Source of the DNA: Rosa chinensis
Lineage: Eukaryota > Streptophyta > Magnoliopsida > Rosales > Rosaceae
Reading direction: 5' to 3'
Assembly (NCBI RefSeq): GCF_002994745.2
Contig: NC_037094.1
Span: 13,949,001 to 14,013,000 of the forward strand
DNA length: 64,000 bases
The notes below the pieces were generated by a model. It did no database searches. It was given only the letters and a program-made list of their open reading frames with translations, and was not told the DNA's origin. The first letter of the stretch is position 1. Each line of letters begins with the position of its first letter. Below are positions 34,501 to 49,042 of this stretch, piece after piece. The position numbers and the translations under genes are program-made.

Positions 34501-34840
34501 CTGGAAATTAGCATGTATGGTGTCATGGCCACAAGGAGGAACAACCATGGCGTTATGCTCATGGTTGGCGTCATCAGATTCTTGCTTCATTTTGCTCAAA
34601 AAGATGGATGTCCAAGTGAAGTCTTTAGTAGACGGATCATCATATCATCCTGTCGTGACAAAGCCAATATGTGTCTAAATCTAAGAGATCTTCTCTCATA
34701 ACTTTATTGGATTTAATAGCTCGAATAGTGACATAGAGTCCACTAGAGAGACACATAAATTTCTCTAAGATGCGCATTTGTTCGCAATCATTTGAGGTAA
34801 TGCAAAAGAACTCATTTCCGTTCTCTACATGCATTTTCGC
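31600..34840 (-). pseudogene. Copia B pol remnant (GAG-pre-integrase, integrase, RT, RNase H)
   Basis: The minus-strand pieces are collinear with a copia polyprotein. 34834-34640 has the pre-integrase segment (LDLDTYWLCHDRM). 34070-33825 has the integrase C-terminal part (RTLVMRTNL, SAWGDAISHAAMLIRLRPTA). 33681-33253 is the linker before RT (MAPARMRGRPVGSKDTL). 32283-32062 is the RT C-terminus (RYSSAPTRRHWIGVKDIFRY). 31700-31600 has the RNase H end (ADLFTKSLPKSTFEKHVARI). Frames change between the segments and stops intervene, so pol is inactive. Confidence 0.88.
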
Positions 34841-35151
34841 ATGGAATTCGTTGGCTATTCATAGGGTAAGATTTGCCCTAAGAGCGTAGAGAGTTTCTGT
34901 GACAGCTGTAATCAAGGTGCCATTTGGCAAGTGGAACTTGGGCTATTCCATGTCCTTGAATTAATCTTGATGGCCCAGCCATCGTAGTCACAAAGTAATA
35001 TGCTCAGAATCAAAATTGAGTCATAATGAAAAGAACTCGAAATTTTATTCATAAGCCAACGGAGTACATCATTGTTTCTTTGATCAAAGAAAATCTAATC
35101 CAATAAAAAGTAATATAGCAATCGCCTACATCTCTTGGAAAATAAAAAGAC

Positions 35152-36240
35152 TTAATCAAAATCGCCAGTTTCTGGGTCTTGATCCTTGTAGTCTTCCACC
35201 CTTAGATCTAGATCGCCATCTTGATCTTCTTGTTCCATGTAATTTGCTTCCCTTGCTTCACGATACGTCTTGTATGCGTTTGCAACATTCTGTGGTGCTG
35301 TACATGTTTTGGCCCAATGTTCAGTTGATCTACATCGAAAACAAACATCATTATGGTCAGGCTCCGTTGATCGAGGCGCCATTGGGGCGCAATTTGGATG
35401 ACCTATGCTCTTGGTGGCGTTACCACCATCGTCGGAGGCTCCGCCTCTCTTTCTCTTCACACGTTGACCTCCACGGTTCCGTGCACGCCTCTCTCGGCGA
35501 TTTCCTTCCTCTTTAGGGTGAACATATGGACCAGAATGTCCAGAATTGTCCCTACTCTTAGGGTTTTGCTCCTTGCGTCCTCCATTGGCGGCGCGACTAT
35601 AGTTAGACTCCGGAATAGACTTAGTTCCCACGGGTCTAGCATTATAGTTCTTCACAAGAATATTGTCGTGCTTTTCAGCTACGTTCATGGTGCCAATGAG
35701 CTCATGAAACCTTGTGATACGTCCTGCATTTACATCAATCCGATAATTCTTTGAAATCATCAGTGCAGAGACGGGGAAGGTAGATAGAGTTTTCTCGATC
35801 AACATCGTATCAGTTATGGCTTGGCCACAAAATTCCATCAGAGACTTGATACGAAGAGCTTCCGAGTTATAATCAAGCACAGACTTGAAATCACAAAAGC
35901 GGAGGCTATGCCATCGCACTTCTAAATCAGGAAGCAGGGAGTCACGAACGTTGCCAAATCGCTGCTCAAGTTCTACCCATAGCTTTCTTGGGTCTTCCTC
36001 ATTGAGGTATTCATTTTGGAGCGCGTCATTCATGTGCCTTGTCATGAGAATTATGGCTTTAGCTTGTTTTGCTTCAAAAGCAGTAACTTGCTCAATGGAG
36101 AGCACGTTCTGGCTAGGCTCTTGGATGGCTTCCAGAAGTCTATCAGCCTTAAGATGTTGGCGCACATCTCGGACCCACCTATGGTATCCTGCGCCAGTTG
36201 TCTCTAGTGGAACAAAGTTCAACTTGTTCAGGTAACTCAT
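35152..36240 (-). CDS. Copia B gag polyprotein (UBN2 domain, CCHC zinc knuckle)
   Basis: An open frame of 362 codons if the ATG at 36240 (MSYLNKLNF) is used; the frame extends five codons upstream only through a GTG. The order is an N-terminal SYLNKLNFVPLETTGAGYHR segment, a UBN2-type capsid region (about residues 50-190; AIILMTRHMND, RFGNVRDSLLPDLEVRW, LMEFCGQAI, RITRFHELIGTMN), a basic RNA-binding stretch (about 225-285), then one CX2CX4HX4C knuckle (CFRCRSTEHWAKTC) and an acidic tail. It would package element RNA into virus-like particles. The frame is intact while pol is broken, so the particle protein could still be made, but the element cannot move by itself. Confidence 0.85.
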   Translation of the reverse strand: MSYLNKLNFVPLETTGAGYHRWVRDVRQHLKADRLLEAIQEPSQNVLSIEQVTAFEAKQAKAIILMTRHMNDALQNEYLNEEDPRKLWVELEQRFGNVRDSLLPDLEVRWHSLRFCDFKSVLDYNSEALRIKSLMEFCGQAITDTMLIEKTLSTFPVSALMISKNYRIDVNAGRITRFHELIGTMNVAEKHDNILVKNYNARPVGTKSIPESNYSRAANGGRKEQNPKSRDNSGHSGPYVHPKEEGNRRERRARNRGGQRVKRKRGGASDDGGNATKSIGHPNCAPMAPRSTEPDHNDVCFRCRSTEHWAKTCTAPQNVANAYKTYREAREANYMEQEDQDGDLDLRVEDYKDQDPETGDFD

Positions 36241-36249
36241 CCTGAAAAA

Positions 36250-37331
36250 CAACACAAGATTAGGGTTAGTTTCTCAGCGAAAAAGGCTACCACGAAAAAC
36301 TAAATTTCTGAGCGTAGTTACTTCCAAGAAATTAGGAATTTTCTGAGCGTAGTCGCTTCCAAGAAAATCCGATTCCAAGAGGGGTTTTGGATTAGATCGA
36401 AACAACGATGTATGTGGTCGATCGTTTTCTTCTCAACAAACTCTAAGTTTGGAGGACTCTACAAGCTCCAAGCTTGGAGTGAGCACGAACCCCCATAGTT
36501 TGGCTTTTGGTCTCCCCCTATGTAGAGAAAAGGGGGTAGAAGAAAGGATGATGGAAGTCCCCGAGGAAAGAAGAAGAAATTGAAAAACTTCAAAAAAACG
36601 GGAACTTTTAGAAAAGTTTACCTTGAAAAATTGTCGGAAATCTTGACCAAAAAGTTGGCCGGAAAAATGTCGCTGGAAAAGTTACTGTAGATGACCGGAA
36701 AATTCGTCGGAACTTAATGTAGATGACCAGAAAAGTCATCGGAAAATGGCAGGAAAAGTAGCCGGAAAGTGGCTGAAAAAGTGTTGACTGACCGTTGACC
36801 GGGGGTGCTGACGTGGCAGTGCGGATGATGACGTGGCAACTGACTGGACGCCTGCGTGTATGCTGACGTGGCAGGGGATTCTGCGGCTTGGCGGCTCGGC
36901 TGATTCACGTGGGCTCCGCTTGGGGCTGCTGCACGTGGGCTCGACTTGGGCTTCAGCAGTTGGACTTGGGCTTAAGCATCTGGGCCTAGGGCTGACCGGA
37001 GGTTGATGTTGACTGAAGCACAGGTTCAGGCGGCGGTTCGGTGGTTCAGGTGGCCGGTTCACTTGGTTCTAGGCCGGTTCCGATTTTGATTTTTCGACTC
37101 CGGTGATCTGGGGTCCGGCTGCAGCTGCTGGTGAAGTTTGGTAGTAGTAGGCAGGGAGGAAAGCTTCGAACCGGGCAGAGGGACTTTCGCTACTTCCGGT
37201 GGCCGGTTCGGTGGTTTTCCTGCCGGTTCTGGACTCCTGGAGTTGAGATCTTCAAGGTGGGCGGCGGCGGTTTCTAGGATTTGAAAGCTACGAATTTAGG
37301 ATTTCAGGGTTAGGGCTTCATGCTGATAACG
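36250..37331 (-). other. Copia B untranslated leader
   Basis: About 1.1 kb between gag and the 5' LTR, corresponding to 15650-16653 of copia A. It contains many ccggaaa/ttccgg-type short repeats and GC-rich tracts. The site next to the LTR reads cgttatcagcatgaagccc on the minus strand. Open frames in it are not counted as genes. Confidence 0.6.
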
Positions 37332-37534
37332 TGTTTTAGGAAAACGAGAATTGAGAGGAATTTGCTGCGTATTCTCATTGATAATAGGGGCCTATTTATA
37401 TAGAGGATTACAATGCATAGAGTTAGAATCATACAAGGAAAGAGAATCTCTAGATTCTTCTAATTGAACCCTATTACCACTAGGTCAAGTAACCTAGAGT
37501 TTAGATTAAACACAAATAGAGATATCCTTAAACA
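37332..37534 (-). repeat. 5' LTR of copia B
   Basis: 203 bp, paired with 31206-31408 and followed by the ATATT target-site copy. Confidence 0.93.
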
Positions 37535-37539
37535 ATATT

Positions 37540-38279
37540 AAAATAATATTCAAATTTGACATATCCATTGAAGCTAAAATGAGTCAAAACTTGTCACGTC
37601 ATACGTCAAATTCAAATTTAACCAAAATCAAAAGACATAACCGTCGGAGATGCTCTAAGCAAACCAAATTATTACTTCCAAGTTCCGAACTACTTGTTTG
37701 GTGTTTCCAAATAGTGAAGATGAGCAATTGAAAATTTTACGTGCGTGTCCTTGTATGGCGTTGAAGGGAGAAATGGTACGGTGCAAGTCGAATATCAACG
37801 CAGTCTCCATTGCGGTGCTCCATCTTCTAATCGAGCTCGATTGCGATTAGCTGATCTATGAACTTCTATCTCAACTCAAGAATCTGTATAACTAACTGAT
37901 CGATCATGTCCGTTTCGTACGTGAATCGACCCAGACACCAACACCGGTTGGTTCCGTATCAATTTCCACCTTCTCGATCTGGAGAGAAAACAGTAGAACG
38001 AAATGGAATTTTGTCGGTAAATATGTTTATGAGGTAAATTATTTTATTACTATTTACACCCTCTTTCATTATCTCCATTTTTACCCCAAAAACGTTTATC
38101 ATGATTTCTCCAAAAAGACCTCCACCATCGTCAACCGGCCATGCAAAGTCCACTATAGTCATTTCAATCCTTCCATCCCACAACCAGTTTTCAGCTTTCA
38201 GCTTTCAGACAAAGACACACTGTACCTACCTGCCCCTGTCCTAACATCTCTGCCTTGACCCGCCGTTGACCCTCTCCAA
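37540..38279 (+). promoter_or_regulatory. Upstream region of the CDPK gene
   Basis: 740 bp between copia B and the kinase start codon; it must hold the promoter and 5' leader. I could not fix a TATA box. The last 110 bp are pyrimidine-rich (tcagctttcagctttcagac, then ccctgtcctaacatctctgc), as in plant leaders. Copia B now lies immediately upstream of this region. Confidence 0.5.
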
Positions 38280-42333
<4,054 letters not shown>

Positions 42334-42783
42334 CAGAGATCACTGTTTTTGCTCTGCTAGCTCAAGCAGTTTGTTATTTTTGTGGTTACACTTGAGATGT
42401 CATGCTTTATACCAGTTTAATTGCTTGGGATTGCAAGAAGTCTCTTCGCGTGCCGTCTGTGGGAAAGATGTGCTTGGTTTCGGTTATTTGGAGGATGATT
42501 CAACTGTTTTGTGTAGGCAGATTTCCTCAGTAATTTTGTGTTGCAATAGAGTTCTCTAACACCACTTCTTGAATACAAGTACCGTAGTACTACTTGCCCC
42601 TCTCTATTGGCTGTTTTATTACAAAACTGAGATTGGAAGCTCTCTCTTTTACCGTAACAGAAGCTGGAAATAGCAGAATCTAGATTTTCTTCCTTCCATT
42701 TTTACTCTGCATTATGACCTATATATTTTGTCAATTTTATGCATTTTATCTGTGAGTTTTCTTATAGAGCAATTATAACCTGG

Positions 42784-42817
<34 letters not shown>

Positions 42818-42982
42818 CAGTACACTCCTTACACTACTCTATGCACTCTGGTAGGTGGGTGTTAGTTAAGCTTCAGAACTTAGTAACAAGTTGGCATTGA
42901 GTAAACAATGTATTGTATATGAAGATTACGATGTAAAAGAAGTTGCATTGTTCCTCGAGATTATACAATTCATCTTAAGCTT
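42334..42982. other. CDPK 3' region and convergent spacer
   Basis: The 3' untranslated end of the kinase gene and the 3' side of the convergent F-box gene. A (GT)n microsatellite lies at about 42789-42816. Confidence 0.6.
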
Positions 42983-44233
42983 TCACGACAGCTTTGGTGT
43001 GAACCAGACCTTGCTATGTGCTTGTTGAAGACCTCCAGTGAGCTGATATTTGAGTGTCCAGTCAGCCAAGTTATAAACACCAATGTTGTCGTCCTCTTCA
43101 TCGGTATAGTAGATGCAGTTTCCACTTCCAAGTCCACCATGCTTGTCTATCACCGGCATCGAGTTGGTTGGTTTTGACATAGCAATCAAGGTTTTGGCTA
43201 CTATATCGCTTATAAAGATTGCTTGCTCTCCAAGGTTATTCATCTCTTCCCAATCACAGTAACCGGCAGAATCACTGGTACAAATAGTTTTATCTACCTT
43301 AACCTTGAACACCAAAAGTGAAACTGCTCTATAGTTCCGTTTTCCGAGTACTCTCTCATTCTTCAGAACTAGTGCCATCTCACCACTGTAGGAGGTGATC
43401 AAAGAAAAAGATGGACTATGCATGGACCTCGTGTGAATCTGAACTTCTGAAGAGGGGTAACCCATAAACACTTGCCCTTGAAAGCAGCCTTGTCACTTCC
43501 ACATTGAGATTGAGAAAGAACCTCTATGGGATCAAACATAAGCACAGCGTCGATCATCCTTCCCATCGTTGCATACAACTCTCCCTCATGGAAATGAAGG
43601 TCAGTCAAGCCAAAGCCACCTTCTTCGGGACTGTCGCAAAGTCCATGATGCATCATTTGGCCTGCAAAAGGCCAACTTATGTGCATGTAATGTAAGTGCT
43701 GCTACAATGCAGTTTGGATATGTTGGATCGGAAGAGGCCACTGTCTTGACAACAACTTTCTCATTCCAACCAGTTTCATCGTCTCTGACAAAGAAAGAAC
43801 GGTTCCTATGGGGTGGCAGAGCAATGCAAGCACCCGATACTGGGTTGAAGAAGTAGCTCTTGGCCGTCTTTGGGTTATGCCTGTGTTCTGCAATTATCAA
43901 CCAAGAACCGAAACAGCCGGAACAATATGAAGCCATGCCGTCACGATCTACAATTTCCTTTGGAAACTTGAGGTTGTTGGCGGCTCTATCTTCGCAAGGA
44001 CTATATAAACTATAACATGGAGTGCCTGCTGAGCAGGCTTCATAAGGAAGAGATTGTAGGCTGCACGGAAACTGGGTTGCCAACCATTGTGAGGCCATGG
44101 TTACACTTCTCCAAGATGAACAAACAGCAGCAAATGTTTTGGAATCAACTAGCCCTAGCCGCTTCACTATCATGTCGGCCAATTCACGAGGAAGATGCTT
44201 GGACCATCTGTCGTCTACGCCGCTGATACTCAT
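42983..44233 (-). pseudogene. F-box protein with DUF295 domain, two compensating frameshifts
   Basis: An intronless F-box gene of the plant DUF295 family (SCF substrate receptors; a family that expands and decays quickly). The start is the ATG at 44233 (MSISGVDDRW). The F-box follows (KHLPRELADMIVKRLGLVDS, FAAVCSSWRSV). DUF295 beta-propeller motifs appear (YFFNPVSGACIALPP, LAFCRPNDASWTL). The frame is lost near 43640-43650, where WTL continues as CDSPEEGGFGLTDLHFHEGE in the next frame. It returns to the first frame near 43440-43471 (SYSGEMALVLKNERVLG, GSGNCIYYTDEEDD) and reaches a stop at 42983. Without the two small indels the product would be about 415 residues. It is either a young pseudogene or carries sequence errors. 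Confidence 0.8.
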
Positions 44234-44350
44234 TGTCACACAGATTGAATCCTTCAAGAGCCAGCAGAGAATCAGGGGCGCACATAACGAACTAGAGAAA
44301 TCCTTAAGAATTTTCTGATTGAATAATATCACAAACTAGAGATGTATAGA

Positions 44351-44362
44351 TGCTTTATATAG
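44351..44362 (-). promoter_or_regulatory. TATA box of the F-box gene
   Basis: The minus strand reads ctatataaagca about 120 bp upstream of the F-box ATG, a good TATA match at a suitable distance. Confidence 0.55.
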
Positions 44363-45218
44363 AGCGCTATTACTAATTCTAAAAGAAATAATCAAACTAG
44401 GATAGCACTATTCAATTCAAACCTTTCTTAAAAGAACAGAAATGAACACATATTGGTCTTTAATTTCTTAAACTAATGAAATCTCAGACATCTCCTCTTA
44501 ACTTAATACCAAACCCCTTTTTATCAAGTGATTAAACTAATTTTTTTTTCTTGATTCAAAGTGATTAAACTAATCTTGATCTGCATACACACGACATCAA
44601 TTTTTTCTTTTTGTACACTAAAACAAGGAAACCTTTTCAAATTAGGAAACTAATTTTATTTCTTGCTAGGAAAATAAGATGAAAACAACCAGTGGCGAAA
44701 CCAGAATCTGAAAATGAAACGGGCTAATTTTAAGTACATAAAAATTTTGTGAACTTCTATTTTTTTTTTTTTTTTGTGGGCTACTCTGGGCTTAGGGGTA
44801 AGACATACCCAATACTTGAAGGTTTTTCAGCCCAAATCTGGGTTGACCTATAGCCCAAGGAGCCTCCTACACAATTCCGTCCCTGAAAACAACAGTAACC
44901 AATTGTCAACGAACCTGAAGGTCACTTACCAAAAAAAGAAAAAAGGAACCCGAAGGTAGAAAGGACGGTACCAATCTTTCTGCGAAAAAAAAAAGACAAA
45001 AAAGGAAAGATAATATTTTTTTTAAGCGGGACCCACTGAAACAGAACTGGCGAAAATCTGTGCGGCAATGACCCGCCAGATTTGCATCCGATACGACGCC
45101 GTTGCAGCTCGACTTCGATGATTCCCAATTTTCCGTTTCTTTTTTTGCCTTTCTTATTTCCTTCAGCTCCAAATTCCAGGTTACTGAGCCGATCGTAGAC
45201 CTCCCACCCCCGCCGGCC
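44363..45218. other. Divergent intergenic region between F-box and HAK genes
   Basis: AT-rich, with T and A tracts (44761-44775, 44985-45002). It serves as upstream DNA for the minus-strand F-box gene and the plus-strand transporter gene. The last 200 bp are probably the transporter 5' leader. No other gene seen. Confidence 0.55.
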
Positions 45219-48200
45219 ATGGTAAAGTTCTCAACTTTTCCGTTCGTGTACCGGAAAAATGAAATTCTTGATTTTTGTTTGTTTGTTAGCACAGTCAAAA
45301 TTCCTAAAGTTTCTTACTGTACACTGTTTAAAATTGATAGATCAGTTTAGGCGGATTCGCTACAGTAATTGATTATGTTCTCTGTTTAGGTTAAGGCTTT
45401 GATATTTTCGGGCACTGTGGTTTTTGTATTTAACAGGTTGACAGTGAAGGTCAAACTGGACGAATTCTCGTCAAGGCTTATCGGAGTTTTGGTTTGGTGT
45501 TTGGTGCCTTGTGCATTCCTCCCATATATGTTTTTAAATGTGCATTTTCGGGAGGATTGACCCATTACCAATCTGAAGATGTAGTCTTTGGGGTGTTTTC
45601 GGTGGTTTTTTGGACTATCACTCTCACTTCGTTGATCAAGTATGCTGGGTTCGTGTTGAGTGCCAACGACAATGGTGAAGGTGAGAGCTTTTACGCTGGT
45701 GATGGGGTTGTTTTGTGGATTTGTGGGGTGTAATATTTTTGGGGTGGTGAATTTGCAGGCGGGGTCATTGCATTGTATGCATTGCTTTGTAGAAATGCGA
45801 AGTTGTGTTTGATACCTAATCATCAAGCGGCGGATGAGGAGATCTCTACGTATCGTTACCCGGGTCATTCCAGCGGTAACACGCCCAATTCGCCGCTGAA
45901 AAGGTTTATTGAGAGACATAAGAGTGCAAAAACCTGTTTACTTGTTCTAGTTTTGTTTGGAGCTTGTATGGTGATATGCGTCGGTATCCTCATGCCTGCC
46001 ATTTCGGGTGAGTGTTCTTTGGTTGAGCTCTTTGATTACTAGACAAAATTCAGTGTAGCTTGCACTTGATTGATTTTAGACATCAGTGAATGGTTCATTG
46101 TGTTATTTGTGATATCTTCAATATCCTGTGCTAATAAGTGTAAGATTTCTTGCAGTTTTTTCATCTGTTGAAGGCCTAAAATTTCAAGCAAAGAATCTGC
46201 ATGATGGTTAGTGTTTCTTGCCAACAATAGAATATATCCGTACATAAGTTATACAAATATTTCATATTTAATGCTTATATTCATCCAAAACATAGATATA
46301 GCTTTTAGTGGTGAACTTGAGCAGTTGCCTGGACTTTCTGCTCCTGCTCCAAGTTTCAACCTTCTTTTATTATAGATTTGTGGCGTCTCATATTTTACAA
46401 ATAAGGTTGCATATCCACTACCTCGGAAGTTATTAGATGAGAAAGTAACCTTTAATAAAACCATAACCTTGTTGAGTACTTGCCTCCTAGTGCTGATTTG
46501 CTTGGCTGCATAATGGAAACTCACCATGGTCTCACCCTCTTAAAACTTAGCTATGCAATTCTAGTTGCTAACACTTCTACACAATCACAGGTGTGGTGGT
46601 GCTTATTGCATGTGTTTTATTAGTTGGCATATTTATTTTGCAACACCGTGGTTTCCACAAGCTGGGCTTCATATTTTCTCCCATTCTGATCCTTTGGATA
46701 CTGCTGATTGCTGGTGTGGGAATCTACAATATCATAGAGTGGAATCCAAGAATATATCAGGCTCTTTCTCCATATTATATTTACATATTTTTCAAGAGAA
46801 CAGGAAGAGATGGTTGGATTTCTCTTGGAGGAATAATTTTATGTATTACTGGTAAGTTTACCAATTGAACTTTTTTGTTCTATAACTTTGGCTTCTCATA
46901 ATTGCATAAATGTTTTTGTCAATTGCAGGAACTGAATATATGTTTGCAGATCTTGGCAACTTCAAAACAAGACCAATAAGGGTATGCAACTACTAATTCT
47001 AAAGTTCGTGTTAACCTATGAATTTGATTTTCGAAGTCATGACAAATAATAATATCCATTTCTTTATACAATTGACTCCTTGTATTATCTTTCTGGAGAT
47101 TTGGCACTCTACACTTCATGGATTGATGTTCTCAGTCTGCTGTTCTATGTGGACCAATAAGTTCAGTCACCATTTTACTCGGCTAAACTATTTCTGTTGA
47201 AAAGCGAATCTTATGTTTGAATTTTACTCTGCAACTTCGCTCTACCTGAATAGTTACTAGATATGCTTTTAAATAGTATTGCTTAGATCAGTGGTTCAAG
47301 GCTGCAAGGGAACTGCTAACTGTTGCTATGTGCAGGTCGCATTTTCTTCTGTCATATATCCATGTCTAATACTTCAATACATGGGACAAGCTGCATTTCT
47401 TTCAAGAAATCTATCTGCAGTGTCTATGAGCTTTTATGCTTCTGTGCCAGGTAAGCTTCTAAAATTGAAAAAGAATGTTTTAAAGCATCGATCACTGTCT
47501 TGTATTTCTTTTAAGCGTTTATTTCTTTAAGAATTGTTATTATTAGGCTTAACAAATGCTCATTTCTTGTTTGTAGCTCCACTAATTTGGCCTGTACTTG
47601 TGGTTGCACCTCTTGCTGCCATTGTTGCCAGCCAACCTGTTATCTCTTCCACATTCTCAGTTGTCAAGCAATGTCATGCAATACGATGTTTCCCACGTGT
47701 CAAGATTGTTACAAACAGACGGATCCCTGGTCAGTTATACATCCCTGAGATTAATTGGATTCTTATGATTCTCAGCCTGGCCATCACAATTGGTTTTCGA
47801 GACACAAATTATATAGGACATGCTTATGGTATGTCATCTTGCTCTAAAAAGTACCTTCAATATCAGTTAGTATTATTCTTGGTTTGGCTATTAGTTTTAT
47901 TCTTCAGTTTGTTATGAAAAGCTTAGCTTGCTTTCTTGATGCCAGGGATTGCATTTTTGGCTGCGACAATCATAACTACGTGGTTGACATCACTAGTCAT
48001 CAACCTTGTTTGGAATCAGAGTTTCATCCTCTCTCTTTTATTTAGTTTACTTTTTGGTTCAATGGAAATCATCTACCTTTCATCTTCATGTATGAAAATC
48101 CTTAAAGGTGGATGGGTTCCCCTTGTTTTCTCTGCAATCTTCTTGGTGGTTATGTATGTCTGGCAATACGGCATGAGGAAGAAGTATACGTATGACCTGC

Positions 48201-49042
48201 ATAACAAGGTTTCAATGAAGTGGATACTCACGCTGGGTCCAAGTCTTGGGATTGTTAGGGTCCCTGGGATTGGCCTCATCTACACTGAGTTGGCTACTGG
48301 AGTCCCATCAACATTTACTCATTTTTTAACCAACTTACCAGCCTTTTACCAAGTGGTTGTCTTTGTTTGCATCAAAACTGTTCCTGTTCCTTGTGTGCCC
48401 CAAAAAGAAAGGTTTCTAATTGGTAGGATTGGTCCCAAGTCTTACGGAATGTATCGATGTATGATTCGGAATGGGTACAAAGACGTCTTTAGAAGTGGAG
48501 ATGACTTTGAAATTGACCTGGTGATGAGCATAGCAGAGTTCATCCAGATGGAAGCAGAAGGTTCTGAAACACCGGAAGGGTCTGTGGATAAGCGTATGGC
48601 AGTTGTGAGGACATCTGGGAAGTTCGGCACAAGATTGGTGATGTCACAATCATCTGGCCCTGGAGAAAGCAGCAGTTCAGGTCCTTCAGCCCTTGTGGGT
48701 ACCTGCAAGTCACAGGTGCTGCAAGATTTGCAAGCCACGTATGAGAAAGAAGCGCCAAAGCTCAACTACTGGCGGCGGGCTCAGTTTGGGTTGCTGGATA
48801 CAAAGTACAAGGATCCTCGAGTGAGGGAACAGCTCTTGGAACTTGTGAATGCAAAGCATGCTGGGGCAACATATGTAATAGGTCACTCTTATTTAAAGGC
48901 AAAGTATAGTTCATCGTTTATAAAGAAGTGTGCTATCAACATTGCCTTCTCTTTCCTGCGTAAAAATTGCCGGTCGCCTGCTGTTGCTTTGAACATTCCT
49001 CATATTTGTTTGATTAAGGTGGGTGCCAACTATATTGTGTGA
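45219..49042 (+). CDS. HAK/KUP/KT potassium-transporter homologue, nine exons, pore motifs altered
   Basis: Member of the HAK/KUP/KT family of membrane K+ transporters. Exons: ATG only at 45219-45221 (preceded by 5' UTR), then 45437-45680, 45759-46007, 46156-46206, 46591-46851, 46929-46981, 47336-47450, 47577-47828, 47946-49042; 2325 coding nt, 774 residues, a normal family length. Family signatures present: [90 protein letters not shown]-type [12 protein letters not shown], and the family end [16 protein letters not shown]. The two most conserved pore motifs are not normal: GDIGTSPLYVF is [11 protein letters not shown], and GDGVLTPAIS is [10 protein letters not shown], so both acidic residues are gone. 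Either it transports something else, serves another role, or is drifting. The one-codon first exon is inferred from ATG|GTAAAG and the in-frame acceptor at 45436. Confidence 0.92.

Larger units (their letters stand above)
31206..37534 (-). mobile_element. Copia B: Ty1/copia LTR retrotransposon, 6.3 kb, with open gag
   Basis: A minus-strand element with 203-bp LTRs (31206-31408 and 37332-37534), TG...CA ends and the 5-bp target-site duplication ATATT (31201-31205 and 37535-37539). The polypurine tract (minus strand aagggggag) adjoins the 3' LTR at 31409. Gag is open over 362 codons; pol is interrupted. By eye the LTRs differ at about 6 of 203 positions, less than in copia A. The family has short LTRs, a UBN2 gag and a long leader of about 1.1 kb. 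Confidence 0.95.
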
